A stretch of 40,269 nucleotides of DNA, from the NCBI GenBank assembly GCA_035936415.1, contig DASYWD010000144.1:1-40269 (forward strand). Reading direction: 5' to 3'. The notes beneath the pieces were generated by a model. The model was not told where the DNA came from and did not search any database. It saw nothing but the letters and a program-made list of their open reading frames with translations. The translations under genes were made by a program, and so were the position numbers. Position 1 is the first letter of the stretch. The number at the start of each line of letters is the position of its first letter. The DNA is from Longimicrobiaceae bacterium. Lineage in GTDB: Bacteria; Gemmatimonadota; Gemmatimonadetes; Longimicrobiales; Longimicrobiaceae. Of the stretch, positions 28,281-36,209 are shown in pieces.

Positions 28281-28742
28281 TCACACGCGGAAGAGGCGAG
28301 CGTCCCAGGAGATCGGCGCGGGCGCGTGGACGCGGATGCGGGGGTAGTCCGGGTGGGCCGGGTTCAGGAGGAGGTTGCGGCCCAGGGGGCGCGCCGCGGC
28401 GGCGGGGACGGAGAGCACCGCAGTGCGCCCCTCGGCGAGCCAGGCGTCGCCGTACGCGCGGGCGGAGGAGGATTCCTCCAGCTCCCACCCGGGGAGCCGC
28501 GCCTCGTCCACCACCTCTACGGGGAGATCGTCCGGGATCTCCGCGCGGGCGCAGTGGTGCGCGCCCGGGACCTTCTGGAGCCGGCCGGCGTGCACCAGGA
28601 TCTCCAGCAGGCAGCCGGCCAGGCAGGTGGAGCCGTACACGACGGGGCGGCCGGGGGAGTTCCACCGGCCGCCCTCCAGGTACGCCCCCGTGCCGTCGAA
28701 CACCGGGTACCGGGCCTTGGCCACGCGGTAGACGGTGGGCAT
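28281..28742 (-). CDS. RES-domain toxin
   Basis: 153 residues. RES toxins degrade NAD+ (for example MbcT). The family core is visible: VYRVAKARYPVFDGTGA, GGRWNSPGRPVVYGS, CLLEILVHAG with the conserved Glu, NLLLNPAHPDYPRI, and the final ISWDARLF. Length is normal. The ATG overlaps the antitoxin stop by one base (TGATG), the standard antitoxin-first arrangement. The protein appears intact and should need its antitoxin. It lies 56 bases upstream of meaB, which has its own promoter. Confidence 0.9.
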   Translation of the reverse strand: MPTVYRVAKARYPVFDGTGAYLEGGRWNSPGRPVVYGSTCLAGCLLEILVHAGRLQKVPGAHHCARAEIPDDLPVEVVDEARLPGWELEESSSARAYGDAWLAEGRTAVLSVPAAAARPLGRNLLLNPAHPDYPRIRVHAPAPISWDARLFRV

Positions 28743-29176
28743 CAGACGGGGAGGCCGTACTCCAGCTTCATGAGGAGCCGCTCCACGCGACGCGCGCCCA
28801 GCTCGGTCTCGGCCATCTCCAGCGGCGACCGGCCGTCCAGCATGGGGTGCGGCGCGGCCAGGAACTCGCGCGCATCGTCGGCGCCCTCCCACACGTGCTC
28901 CGCGAGCGCCATCAGGCGGGCCAGGCGCTCCACGCGCTCGCTCTCCGCCAGGCGCAGACGGGTGCGCCGGGCGCGCGTCGCGCGCGGGACAATGCGGTCG
29001 CGGAGCACCGCGGCGGCCCGCCTGCTCCCCGCGACGTACTGGACGGTGCGGTCCAGCGCACCGACGGGCAGCCCCTCCGCTACGACCCGCTGCAGGTCGG
29101 CCGTGCTGCGGACGTGCTCGTACAGGACCTCGTCCCCGCCCATGACCTCGGCCACCTTTTCCGGATCCACCGACAT
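28742..29176 (-). CDS. Xre/MbcA/ParS-type antitoxin (DUF2384)
   Basis: 144 residues from the ATG at 29176, supported by GGAGG six bases upstream; the GTG at 29203 lacks such a site. The C-terminal DUF2384 region, LMALAEHVWEGADDAREFLAAP to LGARRVERLLMKLEYGLPV, is the toxin-binding part of RES antitoxins. The N-terminal half is helical and Arg-rich, probably the DNA-binding Xre-like part. It should repress its own promoter through the palindrome at 29198-29230. Confidence 0.9.
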   Translation of the reverse strand: MSVDPEKVAEVMGGDEVLYEHVRSTADLQRVVAEGLPVGALDRTVQYVAGSRRAAAVLRDRIVPRATRARRTRLRLAESERVERLARLMALAEHVWEGADDAREFLAAPHPMLDGRSPLEMAETELGARRVERLLMKLEYGLPV

Positions 29177-29197
29177 CGCCCGCCTCCATGCAGAAGG

Positions 29198-29230
29198 TCT
29201 CACCTGGACGGAAACTGCGTCCAGATGAGA
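29198..29230. promoter_or_regulatory. Operator palindrome of the RES/Xre module
   Basis: TCTCACCTGGACG (29198-29210) and CGTCCAGATGAGA (29218-29230) match at 12 of 13 positions around 7 bases. It covers the predicted -10 box and spacer of the antitoxin promoter, so a bound antitoxin would block transcription. Confidence 0.65.
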
Positions 29231-29240
29231 CGAAAGTCAA
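29212..29240 (-). promoter_or_regulatory. Candidate promoter of the RES/Xre module
   Basis: TTGACT (29240-29235), 17 bases, CAGTTT (29217-29212) on the minus strand. The start would lie near 29205, about 30 bases before the antitoxin ATG. Confidence 0.5.
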
Positions 29241-29246
29241 GACGGG

Positions 29247-31121
29247 CTACTCTGTGACGATCACCAGGCCCGAGACGCTCTCCAGCAGGAAGGGCCCCGT
29301 GGCGGCGCGGGTGCGCGGGTCCGGCGACCGCCGCGCCGCGGCGAGCTGGGTGAGCACGAGCTGCCCGCGCGCGCGCCCGGCCTGGTCCATGAGCGGGTAC
29401 ACCGCCTCCGCGGGCGAAAGCACGTCGGAGCCGAAGCGAGCCGCCGACCCGCAGTCGCCACGCCCGCGGGCGGCGACACGCTCGACCACGCCGCCGAGCT
29501 CCACGCGCGCGGTCCAGCGCTCCGGAGCAAGCGAGTGCACCTGCACGTCGGTCTCGCCGAGCTGCAGCTGGACACCGCCCATCCCCGGCTCGGGCGCGTC
29601 GCGACGGCCGCTGCGCTCCAGCCGGTACAGCGTGCCGCCGACGAGCCCCGGGACCGCTGCTCCTCCGGGGAGGTGGAGGTGGATCCCCTGCGGCTCCTGG
29701 CCGGGAGCGCAGCCGGGCCGGATGGGGAGCGCCGCCGCGAGCCGCCAGCCGTCCTGGTAGCGGGAGAGGCCGCTCGGGAACACGTCGCGCAGCGACTCGG
29801 GTCCGTGCGACTCGAACAGGTACGTCACGGCGCCCGTGATCTGTCCGTGCAGCGGCTGCGGGATCGTCCTCCCCGTGTCGCCGTGCGGCTGGTCGATGGA
29901 ATCGGGCGGAGGGAGCGGCCGCGCGTACCGTCCGTTCTCCAGCAGTCCCGCCTGCCGCAGCCCCTCGCGCAGCCGCGTCTCCTGGCTCCGCCGGGACACC
30001 GCGGACGCGCCCCACGGCCCCACCGCGGAAAGGAGCAGCGTCGCGCCGAGGACCACCGGGACGAGCAGGAGGAGCGGCTCCCGCCGGCGGACCAGCCGCA
30101 CGACGCCCAGGATCGCGAGCGCCGCGAGCGCCAGGAGCAGGGCGAAGCGCAGGTAGCGGAACTCGGTCCACCCGTACTCGTCCATGCGGACCCAGACGGC
30201 ACGGACGGCGAGGGGGAGCAGCACCAGGAGGAGCGCCGGGAAGACGCGGACCAGCCGCGCCACGCCCGTGTGCTCCGGGTCGCGGCGGAGGGGCTCCAGG
30301 AAGAGCGAGCCCAGGAAGCCGAAGAAGCCGGCCAGGAGGATGATTGGCGAGAGGAGGTTCTTCGGCATCCCCCCGGTCGCCACCACCTTGACGGCGTAGG
30401 CCAGGAGGATCGCCAGGTAGACGACGAGCACCGGGGCGTACAGGTACCGCCCCAGCAGCCGCACGGCGCGGGGGGCGCGGCCCTCGCCCGGGGGCCCGGC
30501 GACCAGCTCCGGGATCCCGCCCGCCACCACCCATGGCACCAGCGCGAAGAAGACGGCGCCGAACAGGTCCTGGTACAGGTGCTCCGGGGTCTTCAGCTCG
30601 AACAGCGAGGACACCGCGGCGACGGCGCCGGCGAGCGCGGCGAACAGCGCCAGCCCGTACGCCACCACCCCGACGATGCGCGCCAGCAGGAGGGTGTTGA
30701 AGCGCCAGAACTCCGCGCGCCTCCGCTCCGGGTCTGAGACCCCGACGGCGGGGACGAGCGACAGGGCCAGGAAGGCAGCTCCGAGAAGGGAGGCGAAGCG
30801 CCACGCCTCCCGGTCCAGCTCCGGATCGAAGACCAGCGCGCCGTATGCCGCCGCCCCGACGACGACCAGCGCCGTGCCGCCCCAGCGCATCGCGTCGTCC
30901 ACGACGCCCCTCGCGCGCAGGACGCTCACCCCGAACACCAGCGGCAGGGCGAGCGCGGCGGGGACGGCGATCCGCGCCCACCCGTCCATCTCCTCGCGGC
31001 GCAGGAACACGGAAAAGGAGAGGGCCGCGACCAGCCCGAGGACGATCTCGACCGGCGCGAGGCGGAAGGCGCCCGCGGCGTCGCGGGCGTAGTTGCGGAG
31101 CGCTTCGGGGATGCGGGGCAC
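29247..31121 (-). CDS. DUF4153 domain membrane protein
   Basis: 624 residues. Roughly the first 370 residues are a series of about ten to twelve hydrophobic segments, for example EIVLGLVAALSFSVFL, ALVVVGAAAYGALVF and LLSPIILLAGFFGFLG. The remaining 230 residues are soluble, probably outside the membrane. The domain DUF4153 includes segments such as LYQDLFGAVFFALVPWVVAGGIPE. Function unknown. The stop lies 7 bases before the -35 box of the toxin-antitoxin promoter. It is preceded by a hairpin and is probably transcribed alone. The C-terminal domain is not recognised. Confidence 0.8.
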   Translation of the reverse strand: MPRIPEALRNYARDAAGAFRLAPVEIVLGLVAALSFSVFLRREEMDGWARIAVPAALALPLVFGVSVLRARGVVDDAMRWGGTALVVVGAAAYGALVFDPELDREAWRFASLLGAAFLALSLVPAVGVSDPERRRAEFWRFNTLLLARIVGVVAYGLALFAALAGAVAAVSSLFELKTPEHLYQDLFGAVFFALVPWVVAGGIPELVAGPPGEGRAPRAVRLLGRYLYAPVLVVYLAILLAYAVKVVATGGMPKNLLSPIILLAGFFGFLGSLFLEPLRRDPEHTGVARLVRVFPALLLVLLPLAVRAVWVRMDEYGWTEFRYLRFALLLALAALAILGVVRLVRRREPLLLLVPVVLGATLLLSAVGPWGASAVSRRSQETRLREGLRQAGLLENGRYARPLPPPDSIDQPHGDTGRTIPQPLHGQITGAVTYLFESHGPESLRDVFPSGLSRYQDGWRLAAALPIRPGCAPGQEPQGIHLHLPGGAAVPGLVGGTLYRLERSGRRDAPEPGMGGVQLQLGETDVQVHSLAPERWTARVELGGVVERVAARGRGDCGSAARFGSDVLSPAEAVYPLMDQAGRARGQLVLTQLAAARRSPDPRTRAATGPFLLESVSGLVIVTE

Positions 31122-31151
31122 GGGGTCTCGGCGAGCGTCGGGACAAGCGAA

Positions 31152-31184
31152 CGGCGGGACCGCGCAATGTACGCGGCCCCGCCG
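31152..31184 (-). terminator. Hairpin downstream of the TolB/TPR gene
   Basis: CGGCGGG-CCGCG pairs with CGCGG-CCCGCCG, with one mismatch and a 7-base loop, 18 bases after the stop. The U run is poor (TTCGCTTGT). Confidence 0.5.
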
Positions 31185-31202
31185 TCGGCCGTCCAGCGGA
31201 GC

Positions 31203-33059
31203 TCAGTGGTGGTGTTCCCCGTGTCCGCCCTGCCCCGCGAGCTCGCGGAAGCGGGGGTCCGCCCGCAGCGGGTGCCACCACCAGTTGTGCTCGAACCCGT
31301 GCGTCGGGTTGACAGCCGCATACCGTCTCAGCGCCCGGATCGCACCGTCCTCGTCGCCCGCGATGACCCGCATGTGCGCCGCGAGGATCAGCAGCTCGAA
31401 GTTCGGATCCACAGTGTGGTCCAGTCGCTGCTCGGTACGCTGCAGCACCGCCCGGGCACTGTCGGGCATCCCCGCCCGCGCGATGGCGCCCGCGGCGAGG
31501 ATCCGCCCCTTCAGCGCCTCGTGTACGCGCCGCGGCTCGGGGGCGACGGACGCCAGCCGGTCCGCCAGCGACCACGCGCGGCCCACATCCGGAGCGACCT
31601 CGGGGGTGGTCATCATCAGGAGTTGACACTCGGTGAAGCGGTGGTCGCCCGGGAAGCGACGCACCCCCTCCGAGCACCAGCGCCGCGCCTCCGTGAACTG
31701 CTGCAGATCGTAGAGGCCGGTTACGAGGCGCCAGAGCACCTCGTTGGCCGCGTCCAGGTACGCATCCTCCTCGTACGCCCTGCGGGCGGCGAGCACGACC
31801 CCGGTCACGTCGTCGAACTGGTAGTAGAGGTGGCTGAGGGCGCTGTGCGACCCCGCAAGCGAAGGATCGGCCCGTACCGCCGCTTCCAGGTCCTCGCGGG
31901 CGCCCTGCAGCAGCCGCTCCCGCTCCTTCGGATCCGGCGTGACGTCCTGGAGGTAGTGCCAGTACCGCAGCAGCCCTCTCAGCTCCAGTGCGCGGGCGTT
32001 CCTCGGCTCGCGCCCCAGCACGCGCTCGGCATGCTCCGTTCCCACGGAGATCCACCGGAGGCGGTCCGTCGGACCCTGGGCCAGGCGGGCGCGGCGGTGG
32101 GCGACGTGGCCGCGAAGCAGCACGGGCTCCGCCCACCGGGAGTCGAGCGTCTCGGCCTGCCCCAGGAGCTCGTCGGCGCGCCGGAACTGCCGGTCCATCC
32201 CGGCGCGGTCGCCGTCGCGGAGCAGGGCCTCGCCGTCCTTACGCGCCTTCTCCGCGCGCTGGACGAGGGCCCAGGCCCCCGGGTTCTCGGCTCCGGACCT
32301 CCGGTTCCGCAGCCGGACCTCCTCGCCCAGCCACTCGCGGAGGAAGCGCGAAGTCTCCTCCGCCAGGTCGGTGCGCAGGGCGGTCACCTCGGCCGCGGGG
32401 CGCTCGAAGCTGGCCCGGCGGAACTCGGCGCCGCTCGCGTCCAGAAGCCGGACGTTCACCCGGAGGCGGTCGCCGACCTGTTCCACGGACCCGCTCACCA
32501 GGGTACCGACCCCGAGGGCGCGCGCCACGCTGTCCGCGGAAACGTCCGTGCCCCGGAACTGGGCCGAGCCGTTCCGGGTGACCACGTCCAGCGCCGACAC
32601 CCGCTCGAGCTCCGCGATCAGGTCCTCCGTGAGACCGTCGGCGAGGTGTTCCTGTCCGCGGTCCCGGCTCTGGTCGCTGAAGTACATCACCCCCAGCCGG
32701 CGCAGGTCGAGCCCGCTCTCGGCCGCGGCCACCTTGCGAACGCCTCGCATGTGCTCCGACACCGGGATCGCGCTCAGCACCGCGGCGAGGACGGCCAGAC
32801 AGGCGAGGAGCGCCACTTCGGACGGGGGCGCCTTCTGCTTCCCCCTCTCCCCGTGGTTCCAGCCCAGCAGGAGACACGCGGGGATCCCCACCAGGTACCA
32901 GATGAAGGCCACCCGGAACGTAAGCTCCGGGAAGTAGCCCCGGTCGATGAGCTGGTCCATCACCCCGAGGACCACCCACCCACCCGCGAGGTACGACACG
33001 AAGATCCGGAACAGCCTCCGCTCGCGGATCTCAGCCAGGATCTGGAAGGTGCGGCCCAT
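31203..33059 (-). CDS. Membrane protein with TolB-like (FlgO-type) and TPR domains
   Basis: 618 residues from the ATG at 33059, which has AGAGG seven bases upstream. Three membrane segments (about 17-36, 48-66 and 80-100) are followed by a TolB/FlgO-like region with RRLGVMYFSDQS, HLADGLTEDLIAELERV and VARALGVGTLVSGSVEQVGDRLRVNVRLLDA. The rest is TPR-like helices, such as PRNARALELRGLLRYWHYLQ and PSLAGSHSALSHLYYQFDD. The layout resembles the C-terminal part of Ser/Thr kinases and adenylate cyclases common in Gemmatimonadota and Acidobacteriota, but no kinase or cyclase domain is present. It ends in a His-rich tail. Function unknown, perhaps a signalling scaffold. Confidence 0.82.
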   Translation of the reverse strand: MGRTFQILAEIRERRLFRIFVSYLAGGWVVLGVMDQLIDRGYFPELTFRVAFIWYLVGIPACLLLGWNHGERGKQKAPPSEVALLACLAVLAAVLSAIPVSEHMRGVRKVAAAESGLDLRRLGVMYFSDQSRDRGQEHLADGLTEDLIAELERVSALDVVTRNGSAQFRGTDVSADSVARALGVGTLVSGSVEQVGDRLRVNVRLLDASGAEFRRASFERPAAEVTALRTDLAEETSRFLREWLGEEVRLRNRRSGAENPGAWALVQRAEKARKDGEALLRDGDRAGMDRQFRRADELLGQAETLDSRWAEPVLLRGHVAHRRARLAQGPTDRLRWISVGTEHAERVLGREPRNARALELRGLLRYWHYLQDVTPDPKERERLLQGAREDLEAAVRADPSLAGSHSALSHLYYQFDDVTGVVLAARRAYEEDAYLDAANEVLWRLVTGLYDLQQFTEARRWCSEGVRRFPGDHRFTECQLLMMTTPEVAPDVGRAWSLADRLASVAPEPRRVHEALKGRILAAGAIARAGMPDSARAVLQRTEQRLDHTVDPNFELLILAAHMRVIAGDEDGAIRALRRYAAVNPTHGFEHNWWWHPLRADPRFRELAGQGGHGEHHH

Positions 33060-33252
33060 GATCAAACCTCTTCAACGGCAGTGGTGCAGAAACGATCGCA
33101 CTCGCTTTCGATTGCGATGGGCGGGGTCGAGTGCCGGGCGACGATCCCGGCTGGCCCGCCCGGGCGTGCCGGGGTCGACAAGCTCCCCGCCACGCCCGGC
33201 TCCGACCTCGAACAGCCGATCAGGCTACCGGCCCCGTGCCCGTTCAGGGCAT
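33060..33252. other. Intergenic region with a nested GC-rich hairpin
   Basis: This 193-base gap lies between the lipoprotein stop and the TolB/TPR start. A nested stem at 33146-33173 (CCCGGC/GCCGGG outside, GCCCG/CGGGC inside) could end the lipoprotein transcript. No gene or clear promoter was seen. Confidence 0.35.
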
Positions 33253-35283
33253 CTACTGGATCACGACCGACCCTGAGAGATCCAGGTCGTCGATCAGGGC
33301 GATGTACCCGTTCATCCCGACGCTCACCCGGCTGATCCCCGCCTGGTCCGTCACGGTGATGCGTTCCTCGCGCCACACGTTCCCGGTCGGGCCGTACGTA
33401 CCCAGGGTGACCCTCGAAACCTGCGCACCAGGCGACTGGACCAGGACCGGGACGGTCGTGACCGAATTGTTGACCCGCAGCAGGAAGGTCGCGGTCGTGG
33501 GCGGGGAGGGGAAGTCCATGTGGACGGTCCCGGAATAGTACCCGCTGTACCCCCCGTTCTGGTCCGGAATGCCCGCGGCTGTGACCGTGTGGTTGAGGGC
33601 CCCCTGCGGGTTGTTCGTCGAGGCACCCAGTTGTGCGTAGTTCGCGGCCACGTCCAGGATCGGCGTGAACGAGAAGACCACGTTCCGACGGCTGAACTCG
33701 TTCGTAACAGGGCAGTTCGAACAGGTCTGAGCGCCGCTCGGGTAGGTCTCGAAGTCGATCACGGACGAGAGGGCCGTAGCGGTGAAGGTCAGCTCCGGCA
33801 CCTTGATCCCCGGCAGCTTCACGACCACCGTCTGCGGACCCGCCGCCGGCCCGAGGGTCCACGGCACCTCCACGAACCCGTCCGCGTTCGTGAAGTTGTC
33901 GAGCGAGTCTACCGCGGCGACGAAAGTGGCGGTGGGGGTCGCAAGGGTACCGCCGCCGGAAGCGACGATGAAGGTCACCTTCTGCCCCGCCACGGGCATC
34001 CGCACCAGGGAGTGGCTGGCATCGTCGCGGCCCTGGAGGACCCTCACACGGATCGGGCTGGCGAGGAGGGCGCCGGGGGCTGCGGTCTGCCCGTCGCCGG
34101 AGACAGCGCTGAAGGTGGCCGGCTGGGCGTAGCCGATGTCGCTGTAGGAGGTGGTCATGCCGCCGTACCTGATGTCGCTGGCGTACGCGGTAGCGGGTCC
34201 GAAGACGCGATACAGGGGGCGGAAGACCGCCGCCGCTGCCTGTTGGAAAAGGGTGGCAGGTGACGACGTGAAGTTATCACAGTTGATTTCCCCGGCAGTC
34301 ACGGGGTCGAGTGCCACGACCCTGCCCCGCTCAGCCTGCGGACCGATCGCCGAGAGCTTGTGGAGCTGGAAGGCGTCGCGCGCCTGGACATTGGGATCCA
34401 GACACTCCTCCACCCGCTGAGGGACATCGAACCCCCGCTCCAGGGCCGGGAGCGTCTCGTAGCGGGCACACCCCTGTGCCTGGGCGCCGGAGTAGCCGGG
34501 GAAGCACGGCAGCGTGGCGCGCTGCTGGATGATCACCGTGACGCCGCTCCCGTAGAGCGCAGGATTCTCGGCTACGTACGAGTCCATGAAGCCGTCGGTG
34601 AACACCCCGGCGAAGTAGCCGTCGGGCGTCTTCACCACCTGCTTTCCGGAGCCGTCCATGCTGTTGGGCGAAACGTGCTTGATGACGCAACTGCTGGAGG
34701 CGATGCAGTCCCGGACGAAGTTCTCCCCTTCGTGCTCGATCAGGCTCGCGAGGATGGTCTCGATCCGGAACTTGATCGGGAGGGTTCGTCCATTCTTGAG
34801 CGCGATCTGCTCGCCGGTGTCCGCATTCTTCAGCTCGCTTCCGCTGCTCACCACCTTCACATCCGCGAAGCCGAGCCGGATCGAGCCAAGCCACACCCGG
34901 ATGCGGTACGCCTTCGTCGGATCGAGATTGGACAGATCGGTGTGCCAGTCCACCGAGTAGGTCTGGTTGACCGGATCGACCACGATCACCTGCCCACCCA
35001 GTCCCGCGGTCCGTGTGAACTCCGTGGCCGGGCTGGTCGGCAAGCACTCGGATCCGGAGACCACACAGACCTCAACCCGCGGAGCGAGCGTCGCTGCGAA
35101 AGTGCCGGTGTACGCGGTCGCGCGGACGAGCGGCGGAAGGAAGTAGAACCCCGGCAATCCACCGGCGTGCGCGGCATCGGAGATGGCGCCGAGCGGCTCG
35201 CCCCGCGGCCCAAGGAGCGACTCGTCGCGGCAGCCGAAGAGAAGCGGCAGGAGCAGCAGCAGGAGAAGTGAAGGTCGCCTCAT
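33253..35283 (-). CDS. Large lipoprotein with Ig-like region, unknown function
   Basis: 676 residues from the ATG at 35283. A signal peptide MRRPSLLL ends in lipobox LFGC (Cys18), so it is exported and lipid-anchored. The N-terminal half contains VVDPVNQTYSVDWHTDLSNLD and GRTLPIKFRIE, a pattern common in Gemmatimonadota surface proteins. About residues 480-560 hold a bacterial Ig-like segment, and the C-terminus (VIDFETYPSG to ALIDDLDLSG) resembles the beta-sandwich tails of PEP-CTERM-style exported proteins, without the PEP signal. Several Cys pairs (for example CVVSGSEC) suggest disulfides. Function unknown. Confidence 0.8.
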   Translation of the reverse strand: MRRPSLLLLLLLPLLFGCRDESLLGPRGEPLGAISDAAHAGGLPGFYFLPPLVRATAYTGTFAATLAPRVEVCVVSGSECLPTSPATEFTRTAGLGGQVIVVDPVNQTYSVDWHTDLSNLDPTKAYRIRVWLGSIRLGFADVKVVSSGSELKNADTGEQIALKNGRTLPIKFRIETILASLIEHEGENFVRDCIASSSCVIKHVSPNSMDGSGKQVVKTPDGYFAGVFTDGFMDSYVAENPALYGSGVTVIIQQRATLPCFPGYSGAQAQGCARYETLPALERGFDVPQRVEECLDPNVQARDAFQLHKLSAIGPQAERGRVVALDPVTAGEINCDNFTSSPATLFQQAAAAVFRPLYRVFGPATAYASDIRYGGMTTSYSDIGYAQPATFSAVSGDGQTAAPGALLASPIRVRVLQGRDDASHSLVRMPVAGQKVTFIVASGGGTLATPTATFVAAVDSLDNFTNADGFVEVPWTLGPAAGPQTVVVKLPGIKVPELTFTATALSSVIDFETYPSGAQTCSNCPVTNEFSRRNVVFSFTPILDVAANYAQLGASTNNPQGALNHTVTAAGIPDQNGGYSGYYSGTVHMDFPSPPTTATFLLRVNNSVTTVPVLVQSPGAQVSRVTLGTYGPTGNVWREERITVTDQAGISRVSVGMNGYIALIDDLDLSGSVVIQ

Positions 35284-35740
35284 GGGTACCCCGGGGTGAG
35301 GGACGTGCGGCTCGGTGCGGAGCCGGCGGAGGGCGCGGAATCGGTGCCGCAGCCGGAGTGGCCGGCGGCAGGAGTCGTTCCATCCCGCAGCAGACGGTTG
35401 TCTGCGGCGTCGCATCCCCGAAAAGCGAGGAGATCCGCCCTTTTTCCGGAATGCTCCGCCCCTGCCGCCCCCGCCGACGGCGACGGGACTGCCCCAGACG
35501 TGTCCCAGTCTGTTGACATTGTGCCACGATACCGGCAGGACAATCTGACCCGCAACCCGCGCCAAGTCTGCAACGTGCGCCTACTTACGGACACGCATCA
35601 GAACCCCCTGGATCGGCATGTTTCATGAATTCATGGAACGCCGCCGGGCCCGTGTTCCACCCCCCGACGCACCGGATCCCTTCCTCTTCCGCCGGGATCC
35701 GACTGCCTCGCGAAGCCACCCCTGCTGGAGGAGCCACACC
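35284..35740. other. Divergent intergenic region, 457 bases
   Basis: This gap separates the minus-strand lipoprotein and the plus-strand small protein. A lone perfect TTGACA occurs at 35513-35518 on the plus strand without a convincing -10 box at the normal distance. On the minus strand, TTGTCC with CAATGT 16 bases on is possible. A 12-base palindrome CATGAATTCATG lies at 35624-35635. No gene is seen. Confidence 0.4.
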
Positions 35741-36106
35741 ATGTACTTCACCACGATCGTAAAGCTCACCGTGGACGACGAGTCGTCGCAGCCCATCCGC
35801 GGGGTGAAGGTCGCACTGTTCGACCGTGACCGGCTGTCGCGGGACGACCACCTGGGATCCGCGACCACCGACGAGAACGGGGAGGCGCGCTTCCAGTACT
35901 CGGCCGCCCAGTTCGACGACCTGGACGAGCGGATCGGGGGAGCGTTCCCGGAGTTGTACGCCGTCGTCTCGGACGCGGCCGACAAGCAGGTGATCTCCAC
36001 CCGCGCCGAGGCGCTGAACAACTCCGCACCCAAGCACATCGCGGTCCGCATCGCCCGTGACGTCGCGCTCCGGCACAGCCTGCTGCCGCGCGAGATGCCC
36101 GCCTGA
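35741..36106 (+). CDS. Small transthyretin-like (carboxypeptidase regulatory-like) beta-sandwich protein
   Basis: 121 residues from the ATG at 35741, chosen because GGAGGAG lies just before it; the earlier in-frame ATG gives an unrelated Arg/Pro-rich extension. The segment [14 protein letters not shown], then [15 protein letters not shown], has the pattern of a transthyretin-like or Cna-B-like fold (core V-x-V, then a turn with DENG). There is no signal peptide, so the location is unclear. A strong terminator follows. It stands alone, and its function is unknown. Confidence 0.7.
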   Translation: MYFTTIVKLTVDDESSQPIRGVKVALFDRDRLSRDDHLGSATTDENGEARFQYSAAQFDDLDERIGGAFPELYAVVSDAADKQVISTRAEALNNSAPKHIAVRIARDVALRHSLLPREMPA

Positions 36107-36141
36107 CCGCGGGCCGGGCCGCGAACGGATTGCCCCCGACG

Positions 36142-36184
36142 CGAGACCGCCCGCGCCTCCATCGAAGCGCGGGCGGTCTCGTTT
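36142..36184 (+). terminator. Terminator of the small transthyretin-like gene
   Basis: CGAGACCGCCCGCGC and its exact complement form a perfect 15-base stem with a 10-base loop, followed by TTT on the plus strand. It also separates this gene from the convergent DUF885 gene. Confidence 0.8.
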
Positions 36185-36209
36185 CCGGGCGGGTGCCAGG
36201 CGGCCGATG

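Noticed and set aside
35500-35550. Possible sigma-54 promoter (TGGCAC) on the minus strand
   Set aside because: TGGCAC is present, but the -12 TTGC element is missing at the required distance.
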